This document shows, piece after piece, positions 38,501 through 50,500 of a stretch of 64,000 nucleotides of DNA. The DNA comes from Nipponacmea schrenckii (lineage: Eukaryota > Mollusca > Gastropoda > Lottiidae), in the NCBI GenBank assembly GCA_030562195.1, contig JAUJPP010000002.1, positions 3,658,001 through 3,722,000 of the forward strand, given 5' to 3'. A program made the translations under genes and the position numbers. Every line of letters begins with the position of its first letter. Position 1 is the first letter of the stretch. The notes below the pieces were generated by a model. It saw only the letters and a list, made by a program, of their open reading frames with translations, did not search any database and was not told the DNA's origin.

Positions 38501-41500
38501 CTAACAATCGTAAAATCTAGAAAATATCAAAATATAAGTTTATGTATGACGTGTAATCCATGTTTGCTTCAGCAAGGACATTGTTCTTTTAATAATGCAA
38601 TGTTATTATACACATCTTACAGTTGCTTTCACAATCCTAATAACCTCCCTTGGCGATATGTCACTAGTGCTGGGTATTGCCAATCAGGCCACGAAACGAT
38701 ACAAGGGTCACAATATGATATGTATCGCAATATGGGGTAATAGGTAAAGAGTAACACTTTTTCCCCAAGGTTTCAATATTTTATAATTTTAACACTTAAA
38801 TAAATAAGCCTGTATGTCTACTAAATTAAATGTCAAATAAGTTATTTGAAAACAATGGATTTCAGAGAAGTCTGCGAAAGGAATTTATGATGAGATAAGC
38901 TTGCATTCGCGAACTAGTAAATAAAATACCCACTTCTTAAAGGAATGCCATGTATCGTCAAGTATCGATACATGACCTCACGATACGATACGTGTATTAT
39001 TGCATGACATATTGCGATATAATGTGCCAGCATCATATGTCACCAATCAATTTATCCAATCAGGATTCACATGGTGTAAAAGGACGATTATTGCAAATCG
39101 GGAACTGTTGCAATTACTCATCAACAACCTTTCAGACAAGCCAACGTTGAGGAACTTGTCATAAAGTTATTAAGTTAAGATTCACAAGATTTCAGGGCAT
39201 TTGAACAAGCACTTTTAGATATTTTCAAAAGCTCACAATTTAAGACTTTCAATGCTATTTTAACACTGCTATTTATACAAAAAATTCAATTATATAAACC
39301 TTTTTACAACGATAAGTACTTACCATTTTCAGTAAACCGGAATCATTCAACATATATAATAACAGTAAATGACCGGGAGGTTTATTAGTAGGTATAGTAC
39401 CACCACCTTGTCTTTCAACTACCATCTGCATAAAATCTGTCTCTTTGACTTCATGTTCGTGTAACAATTTACACATTATTTCTAAACAACAAACAGCTAT
39501 CTGCCACTGAAAAAAGAGCATGTATTTTCACTTATTTTCACATTCTGCTTTTTCATAAGTAGTGTCAGGTCTTATCTTATAACCATCTTTAGTCCAGTGT
39601 GTAATTTTACTTATTGAAAGAATCAAACAATTTAGATATACAATTAAGGATCCTTTGTTCAAGTTGGTCCTCAGCCAAACACTTTGGCATTGATCTTTCC
39701 AAATATAACAGTAAAAAAGCCGACAATATTAAATTCAAAATTTTATCACATATTTCCTTATCCACCATTTTGAATTCTGTCTGAACCTTCAATTTTTTTT
39801 CATACAGCTAAAGAACAATTTCTGAACTCTGTTCTAATATGTTTTATTGAACATCTGTGTGAATTCGTGAATCTTGAACGTAAAAGTTCAGCAACCCCTA
39901 GTGTTTACAAGGTCGTTAGCCAGTGTCAAGACCAATCTTACCTTTTCTTGACTGTTTTTATAAGCTCTAGTATAGAATTTCAAGAAGACATTATTGATAA
40001 TAAATTCTAGGTAAGGATCAAAGCCAGGTGGTCTATAACCAGCGCCTAATGCAGCAGGTATAGGTATATTAGTTAGGTTATTTAATAACTGTAGGAAGGC
40101 CCTCGTCATAGGGTATTCTTCACTTCTACTTTCAATTTCTTCTAATTCAACCTGGAAAAACAATTTCATTGTGGTTCTAAGAAATCCAATAGATCTTATT
40201 CTCAAAAAATACAGTAATCTTATAAGTGAATAAAATTGATCTAAGAGGGGTTTTAGTGTTTGACCTTTCAAATGATTAGACTACTTAAATAAGTTTTTTA
40301 GAATAAGAGAACTCTGAGATCCAGTAAATTAAAATTGGATTAAACAATCATTTTTATTTTTTTTGGCATTAATTGATTATATAAACAATACTTACCAAAA
40401 TCCCACTTGTCTGTTCCTTGGCTGATTTTATGGTTGGCAAAATCTGCAAAATTAAATTAAAAGATAATTTGTGACCTGGCAAATATATACTTTTATAGAA
40501 TATCACAGGAATTTTGGTCAAACTTTTGATATTCAATGTCTTTGAAATTATAAATTTTTGTAAGTTTATATTGAAAAGAAGCAAATTTCTCTCCCAGAAA
40601 AGGACAGGAAATTGAACTCAAAATTATATTTTATAAAAAATCTTTTCAGACATTATGTGGGCTCATGTTTATATTTTCATTAACAAAAATACATTATTAG
40701 ACTAACAGTACTATTTTGATGCTAAAATTAACAATTCATATAAAAAAAAAGAAAAAATCAAAAAAGCTTTTTACCTTCCCAGATAATAATTTTTATTAAA
40801 TTTATTACTAATAATATATTTGTACATAAAACATGTATATATTAAATGAAACTTACTTGTGATATTTCTAATGTTTGCCAGATATTAGAAGCTATAGATG
40901 GTGTTAATGCTAAATACGACAAGGTTTTCAGTATTTCAGCTTTTAACACTGATGGTATACTACAGCCAATTAAACCAAATAGTAATATATTAGCACTCCA
41001 TTGTTGATTCTCCCATATAGCACTACGACAATTTTCATTCTATAACACAACATTTTGAAACTATATTCAATATCTATTAAGAGACAGACACCCCAATTAC
41101 TCCAGTGTTGTCACAATATGTGAATCAATGTATCTTAATACAATATGCAACAATAAATTTATTTTATCACAAGACATAAACCACTGTGTTTCCACTTAGA
41201 ATTGTGAAGTAAAACTAGCTTTAAAGCCAGATTTATTGTCAAACACAATTGTTTCCACAGCCTTTTCGGATCAACACGTTTAGGGTTTTCATCCCAAAAT
41301 AGCACATTATAATGAAATTAGCCTTGAATCCAATGTTACCATCAACCGACTCTATTGAAAACAAGAAAACTCAGAATTACGTATCCAGCATTTGAAAACC
41401 GCTATAAAGCTAGGTTTATTTCCTTGAAAATTGGTCAACACCAAAAGTAGGTAAAAGCTGCTTTTTAAGTAGAAACTTTGTCCTTATCATATTGTGAATT

Positions 41501-44500
41501 TCGGAATCACTGTATCAAAGGGACACAGTATCTGAAATTAATCATATTGTGATTGGTATATTTTATGTTATATCTGCTCCTTTTACCCTGTAAATATTGC
41601 GTATGGGGTTTAAATTTAAAAAACCTGATTGCAGACCTAAAATCAAGAGAGTCCCTTTAAAGCCAGATTTATTGTCAAACACACTGTGTTTCCACTGAGT
41701 TTATCTGGATCCCAACCACAGTTTAGTCTTCATCCAAAACTAGCACATTATAAATGACATTACGCGATGTACAAGACTACCAATGTTACACATGCAACCG
41801 ACTCTATTGCTGAACAAGAAAAAGCCAGCTTTATGTGTTTCCAGAGTTTAAAAACCCAGTTATAAAGCTAGGTTTCATTTGGGCCCTGAAAATTGGTCGA
41901 ACACACAAAAGGTAGGTTAAAGCTGGCCTTTTGACCTAAGTAGAAACGGGGTCCTTATCATATTGTGAATTTTGTAACCTGATATGTATCAAATGGTGAC
42001 TCCTGTATCCTGATATTTATCATATTGTGATCTTGTATCTTGTTATGTATCATATCATGACTCCTGTATCCTGATAAATATTGCATATGGTGTGATTAAC
42101 AATACCTGATTGCAGTGATATGCAATCAAGAAAGTCAGACATGCTCTTATTTACATGGATAACAGGGTCAATTTGTACAAACCTCATTGAATATGCCACC
42201 AAAAATCAAAAATCAGATTCTGTATGCATGAGCCCAATTAAATTCAACGATGTGTGTAGCCTAAAACATACTTATAACCTATAAGCTTAATGTTTCAATT
42301 TTTTATGACAACTTAATGTCTATTTTAATTTAACATACCTGTTTTATAATACACTGTGTTAATTTTAAAACAGCTACAATACCATCTAATTCCTGTATTG
42401 AAATACCTCTAGTATGATGTGTTCTGTAAGAGCTAGCAGCCTCTATACTGTTAGGTGGTTCACGTCGTAAACTAGTATAATATTGGTTTAATGACATAAA
42501 GATATGATCCCACGATACCATACTAGCAGATCCTCCTATAAAATATACCGGGTTATAATAAATAAATAAATAATGGACACAAGACAGATCCAGAGTTCTT
42601 GACCTTTATCATTTTATTAACTATGTAAGAATCAATGATTAAATCCTTTATCCCCATATCATATAACTCTCTTCCCGTATTAGTACCTTTCCTTCCCATA
42701 ATACTCCCTTTCCCAAATTTATCCCATTCCATATTAATCCCTTTCCACATATCCTCTTCCCATATTACCTCCCTTCTTACAATACCCCTAAATCATTCAA
42801 ACTGGATGAGTGGTATTTATGATGTCTAATGGAAATGACTTGTTAGAACTATCTGGAAATTCATTGATCTTCACAAGTTTATTGCGATTATAGATATACA
42901 AGGCTCAGCATTTTAATTACACCCATTAAGGTATATTATTGTATAATTTGTCTATCTATATTTCATATCAGAAAATGTGTTGCCCATTAGATGTTTATGA
43001 TCAACCAGAGCGAAATTGTTATTCAAATTACTCTTACCTGCATTCATACCATTAATTTTGAGTAAGTTGAAGCAGTGTTGAGCACATTGTGGACTATTAG
43101 CTAGACCAGCTATCATTCTAATATAAGGTACATATAGTGGTGCTGGTAAGAGGTCTCCAGCTAATCTTACAAACTTATATAACGCCACCTAAAATATTTC
43201 AAAAATACAATCTTATCACTCAAAGTTCAATTTTTTAGAATAACAAGAAGCAATGGAAAAGAAAAATGACACCAATTCTTAACAAATCTTGTGGAGTGAT
43301 ACATCGAACATAAAATGTCAGGAGCTATCAGTGCTAATGTGTCTATGCTATCGTCACTGATGTTGGCCCTTTTTGCGTTTTTTTAACTATCAAGGGATGC
43401 TTAACATGCACACCCTGTAGCACACAGGGACTCTTCTATTGTCCCATCCAAACGACTAGACACTTTTTCCATGGGCTAAAAAATCTGAAGGTTTATATCG
43501 ACCTTTGCAGGGATTGAACCCTGGGCCTTCAGGTTAGTGAGCAAGCTCTTACCGAGCTGCGGCGGCACGCCTTGAAAGATGAAAGCACGAGATTGTAAAG
43601 ATGTTAATCCATGTTACATACCTGTCTAGGAGGTGGTCTATAGTGATACATTGATTCTTGTAAACCAGTAGGTTCAGCTGGGCACCAGAAATCTAATGAT
43701 AACTCTAGGTTCAAATCATCAGTACTGTACAATTCCACCATCTGTAAATGAAGTATCAAAAATTTGACTTTCATGCGCTAGTCACAAAAAGCCAGAAAAT
43801 TTGCTGGGACATAAAAATGATTATTATAAAGTCTCTATTGTTAACAAATCAACTTCTGCATTTTGGTATCAAGGCATTTTCTTCATGTTGTTTAATTCTT
43901 GATGTTTTGTTCCAAATGACTTCATGATTCATGATCTGTTGATACTGTATGAAGGAATCTCATGTTCAATAGTCCTTTAAGACAACCAATCAATACCATT
44001 ATTCCATAGAAAATTTCCTTATTTAATATCAGGAACTCTTGATATTCAATGTCAAATATTGAACTGTATTGTAAGCAATTTGTAGTGTTTTTGATTGGGT
44101 ACCAACATATATTATGACTTCATGATTCATAAATCTGGTGATACTGTAATGAATCTATTGTTCAATGGTCCTTTAAGACAATCAATCAAAAGCTTTAGTT
44201 CAGAAAAGATTTCCTGATTACAGATCAGGAACTCTATTCAATGTTCAAGATCAAACCACTTAGTGGTGTTTTTGATAGGGTAACATGTACTATGACAACC
44301 TTAATTGGTATTGGTTTAAAATTGCAATAATATGAAGAATCTCTTGTTTAATGATATTTTCAGTGTAGGAATTTGCAAGCATATAGTCAGACATAAATCT
44401 AGATAATTATAAGAAGTGGTAATGGTATACTGAAATTACCAAGCTAAACTCACCAAAGATAAAAGTTCTTCAAAATCTTTTCTCTGGTTAGGTGATTGTA

Positions 44501-47500
44501 AGCCTTCATTTTGATGAGCCATGATAATTCTAGCCGTCTCATCTCCTCTATTTCTTAATTCTTTTACCTAGAAAACATATACACGCATTATATACCAATT
44601 CATAGTTCACATATGATAATACTAATAGGGACAGATTTTGTCACTAATTCTTTTCAAGAGTTATACTAAATGGCTAAGTGCAAACAAGAAGATAGAAAAT
44701 TTCAAGATGATCCTTAAAATAAGTCAAATTATATTGGTCGCACTAAATCGAAGACCCCTTTTCTCTGTTGTAATATTTCTTTCACAAGAAACTGATTACT
44801 GGTACAAAAGGAATAAGGATAATTGATGGTAACCTATTAGGTTAGGACTCTGGAAGTCGATCAAATTAACCTTACCTGTTTTTAGGTTACCCCACCTTAT
44901 CTTTATTTTGTGGGCTGATAAAGTGTTTATTATTATTATTACCTCTTGAAAAAATTCTTTCCAATATGGCGATAATCATGTGATGAATGGAAATTAATCT
45001 GATTGGATAATGAAGCTCTGTCAAGTCTTGTCTCGTCTTTATGGGGGCATAAGTGTTGACAGTTGGAACCCAATTGACATTACATTAGTGTATGAAGTTC
45101 ATTTTGCCCAATCAACACCAAGATTACAATTGCTGTAACCAGTTCCTTTGGTGCAAAGCTTTACATGAAATGATGGATTGTGACTAAAAATGGCTGTACT
45201 TATCAAAATTAAAACTTTTACATTTTTCCGATATGTGATATGAAAGATTTATGTATTTTGATCGTGAACGATGTAAGTTTATATGTTATAAGCACCTTGT
45301 ATCCAATGCACGACCAGAACCATTGTTCACATGTTATTTGATGCCCTGTGTGTCATATTAATTGCTTTTGTCAAGTTTATCAACATAAAATATAAAAGAT
45401 CTACCTTCAATGGCATGTGGTAAATAAAATCTGTTATCATACCATGAATTCTTCTGACATAAAACTCCTAGAAATAAACATACATATTTTATGACCTTGA
45501 TATTATTGAGTTAGTTTTGTAAGTAACAATACTTCATTCCCCTTTTCCTATGGCACCATCAATATGATAGACAGATAGGAGTAAGATATCATTTTATAAT
45601 AATAATACATGGGGCACACAATATTTTGATGTACAACTTGTTTTAAAAGACACAAGTACATGTGTATGAGATTAACACAAATTTTGCATACTTTACTGTA
45701 ATAAACATACGTTGTTTTGTATGAGAAATATTGCTGTGATCAAGTACATGTCCACCAGAAAAGTAGACTGAATCATCTGTCTCTAACTGCCTTCAGCAGA
45801 GAGACAGAAAACCAAAGCATGAAAATATCGTGAAATAGCGCAACCAATTTGGTTGCGTTGAAATATTCGTCTTCCTGAGTGTTTTCATCGAAAAATTACA
45901 GTTTCCTGTATGTAAATAGGTCAGCTACATACAAACCCCCTATTTGACAGAAAAAAAAACTGATTGTTGACTCTTATCTAAGTTGAAAAAGCCAAGCGTA
46001 GAGCTATTTTTAAGATGGTTGCCATTTTAAATAAGTCATTGAAAATTTCAGCCAATCAAAAGACTTGTCTCAACTAATTTGATAAAGATGGCAACTTTGA
46101 TTGTGTAAAATTAGCCACCTGATGAACATTTATCGAATTTGCACACAATTACATAATGTCATTATGATGAAAGGTACATATTATCCCACAATTATCTTTT
46201 ACTTTACAAAATTTACTGTTTTCAACAGGCTTGGTCGTCTGTCTCTAAAATACGTAGTATTATTTAGTGTCAACATGTCGGTCTACCAGAAAAGGTACAG
46301 GCAAAGTAAAACAAAGTATGTTATACTGAAACTCTCTTAGTTCATGTATGATGTACGTCTGCTACCTAAATTTCCCCAAATATTAACATCTCGCTCCTAA
46401 AAAAGCTTGTGAACCCAAAAGATTTTTGCCAACAGGTGTCAATTTTTTTTAAAATATGAAACCAAAGATAGCTTGCCAGGCAAGGTAACATGAGCCCACT
46501 ATTTTTTAACTTGTCCGAGATGTTATTAACATGAATACACATACCCAGTTTCATTCAAATCGGATAAAAACTACAGCTTCTATTGCGTACACAAGTAAAT
46601 TTTAACATGTACTCATTTAATCAAGGGCAATAACTCATAAACAGGCATCTGGCAAGACATTATCAAGATGAATACCAGACCAAGTTTCATTCATATCGGA
46701 TGAAAACTATAGCTTCTATTGCATACACAAGTACATTTTAACGTTTTTTCATTTAATCAAGGGCCATAACTCATAAACCGACATCTGGAATCGTATCATT
46801 TTCGAATTTGTCTGAGATATTATCAAGATGAATACACATGCCAAGTTTCATTAAAATTGGATGCAAACTATAGCTTCTATTGTGTACACAAGTAAAAATT
46901 AATGTTGTTTCATTTAATCAAGGGCCATAACTCATAAACCAACATCTGGAATCGTGCCATTTTCGAACTTGTCCGAGATATTATCAAGATGAATACACAT
47001 ACCAAGTTTCATTCAAATCGGATGAAAACTACAGCTTCTATTGCATACACAAGTAAATTTTAACGTTTTTTCATTTAATCAAGGGCCATAACTCATAAAC
47101 CGACATCTGGAATCGTATCATTTTCGAATTTGTCTGAGATATTATCAAGATGAATACACATACCAAGTTTCATTCAAATCATATGAAAACTAAAGCTTCT
47201 ATTGCGTACACAGGTAAATTTTAACGTTTTTCCATTTAATCAAGGGCCATAACTCATAAACGACATAGGGAATCGTGCCATTTTTTAACTTGTCCGAGAT
47301 ATTATCAAGATGAATACACATACCAAGTTTCATTCAAATCGGATAAAAACTACAGCTTCTATTGCGTACACAAGTAAATTTTAACGTTTTTTCATTTAAT
47401 CAAGGGCCCAAACTCATAAACCGACATCTGGAATCGTGCCATTTTCGAACTTGTCCGAGATATTATCAAGATGAATACACATACCAAGTTTCATTCAAAT

Positions 47501-50500
47501 TGCATAAAAACTCTGGCCTGTATCGCATACACAAGTAATTGTTGACGGACGGACCGACGGACAGGCGGACGGACCGACGGACAGGGGTGATGACAATAAA
47601 CGTCCACATTTTCATGTTGGTGTATCAGTACATGACATAAAATAGATCCCCAATATTTCTTACACCAAAAATAGATATGTGAATGCTAAGTTTGACATAG
47701 CCTGACCATAATACAGACTTGCAGATATTTTGGCTATTTTACTTTTATTTTTCCATATGAAAGTGAATGCATTTAGATGTCTGCTCATCTCATACACATG
47801 TGTGTGCATATTTTTGTATGTCTTTTCTGGTAATGTACTTGATTGCAGGAACACATGCAATTGTACATCAAAATATATTTTCATTGTATTGTCCCATGGG
47901 CTGAATGTGAGACAGGACCATGTCCTTGTGTATTGGACCTCATTCTGACCCATGTAAAATAAAGAGTATGTTATTATTTTTACCTCTTGAAAAAATTCTT
48001 TAACAGACAGAACTGAGTCTTTCAAAAATAAGAAAACTTGACCATCTATAGCTGAATCCAATAATTGTTCATCTGCTTCAAATATCTCACTAGAACCTGT
48101 AATATAAAAATATAAAAATAAAATTTTCTTCAAGCACAACTTTCAATGTGGATCTGTCTCCACACTCACATGGATTTGAAAACTCCAAGCTGTGAACACT
48201 TTTACTGGTGGGCTAAGCTTAAACTTTCCCATTTCTGAGACCAATGGCAAACCCCTCTAACAAAGTAAGTGTAATTCTTTTAAAATATTGTTAGTATTTC
48301 TAGTTAGATGAGAATAATTAATGACTCTGTGAAGTCACAGTTTGAACACAAAAAAAGGCACATCTAATTACCTTGTGGTAGAGGATATTGTGAAAGTTGA
48401 CGTAACATATTGGCCCAGGAGAACTGTAGAGATGCTTTCATACCATTGTTATTCCACTGTTGTGTTGATGTTATTTCTTTATGTATATCGCTCAAATATT
48501 TATGATCATTCATAAAAGGAAATCTCTTCACTATATCTATAGAAATAATTCATCCCAAGTAAAGTAATAATAACAAGAACTGTGAACAGCTCTGAGTGTG
48601 GCCTGACGCCTTAACCGAAAGCTTTTAGATCTTCTAGCCTTGTAGATTTCATCCCCAATGCTTAAAGGAATACTACTGGTTTTAATAGATATAGAAAAGT
48701 CTCAAACTTGGACAATAAGAGTATATATTCATCCGTTGGACTAACTTGATGCTATGACTACAAAATAGAACCTCTATAGAACACAATATTTCCATTAAAC
48801 TTAGTAACTATCAGGAATGTTTTAACAATATCATGGTACAACTCACTTCTAAATTAACCAAGCACATAATGTTTCAAAAAAAAAATTCACATGTCATCTG
48901 TTATCATCAGATGAAAATGACACCTGTAAATGGCATTGAAACATTATGTTGTTATTAAACAAGTGAATTAACCCGTAATATGGCCTTTCTGTTTCTTGTT
49001 ATATCTGCTCTCAAAATGTTTTTTAAATCTGAATAATTATTGAAAAATGATGCAAAGAGTATTTCAAAATAACTAAGTTGAATGGATTTGTATTTAGTTT
49101 TATAGATAATAGAGAGATTTTATTGTTCATCCTAAGTGGATGCATATATATCAAAAATAGTAATCATTTTGATCTGGACTACAATATATCTGTTTATTCA
49201 ATGGATACTGGTTATTCTAATTCTTCGGAGTTAAAATCATACTGTTATCGACCATTAATTGAGAGATACATCAGTAACTTAATTGCATTCAAGTCTTAAA
49301 CTTCCTCATGATAAAAATGCAAATGTGAAAAACATGTTTCTTTATTTATATCTCTACTTACAAGCCAAAAAAATTACTTATTTCCGTGCAACTTATATTC
49401 AATAGAGTCTTTATGTGTAGGCTAAAGAGTTTAAATGTAAGGATTGAAAATTCGATTAGCTGGCAGTGAATTTTCAAGATCAGCGCATATTGACCCCAAC
49501 TAAAGTGACTACATAAAAAATGGCCGATAAAATACTGAACAGACATACCCTCTGAATCTTCCTTTTCCAATATGCAGACATCAAAACAATAGAAAAGAGC
49601 CATTAACAGGCACAGAGTGACTGGATCGAGTGAAGAATCAGCAGAAGTAGAGTTATCCCCCTTTAAGTGAGCAAGCAGACGTAAGGTATCAGACTTGTTC
49701 AATGGTTGTTGACAGGCCAAACAGAATATGCACTCTGCAAGATTGAGTTTGATTTCATTGAATATATCTGTAACCTGCAAAAAAGAAAAATGGTTGAAGG
49801 AAATATATCATGCCTCTCACCAGAAAAATACTTAACTTCCATAAACAATCTGTTTTAAGTCATGCATAAAATGATAAAACAAAAAATTAAGTTTATAACA
49901 CTTCTCCCTGGCAAATAAAAAATGAAAATATTTGGTTGCTTTTAAGTAATGTACATTATTTTTTTTTTCACTCCAAATCCAAATACCTAAAGGCAGAAAA
50001 GTATCATATACCTGTTTTCTATGTTTTGCTGGACCCAATGCTCTTTCTCTTTGTAACTTATCTAATTCAATAGTTAAATCCATGGGCTTGATAACATCTA
50101 CAATTTGATTAAATAAGAATTTAGTATATTGTAGTCTCCCATTGAATGATATCCCCAATAACTGTCTATGCCAGAGTCTTTTAAAGTGTTTTAACACAGT
50201 GTTCTTTGAAGAGTCCAAAAGCATTTTATGGGATGGAATTTTGTTAATTTTACACTGGCGAAAATGCACTTATCTAGTCTATGCAATACATTTCAATTAC
50301 CTCACAATCCACACATAGTTCACTCATATATTTAGCCCTTTCAAGAGTTATGCCAAAACCACTGAGTTTTTCCCTAGCAATTCAGTACAGTCCTTAAATA
50401 TCTTACCCAATATTTTGTTAACAATGCCATCTTTTAACAATTCATCAGTATATTTTGTGATATAATTGACAATATCTGGTGCTACACCAAGTGACCATGT

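Noticed and set aside
43480..43570. A tRNA gene
   Set aside because: The A and B boxes are present, but the segment lacks a credible cloverleaf and recurs with the SINE body attached.
47660..48139. A 159-codon minus-strand frame as one gene
   Set aside because: Only 47984-48096 is coding (NUP205 exon 8). The rest is read-through into the retroposon and flanking intron.
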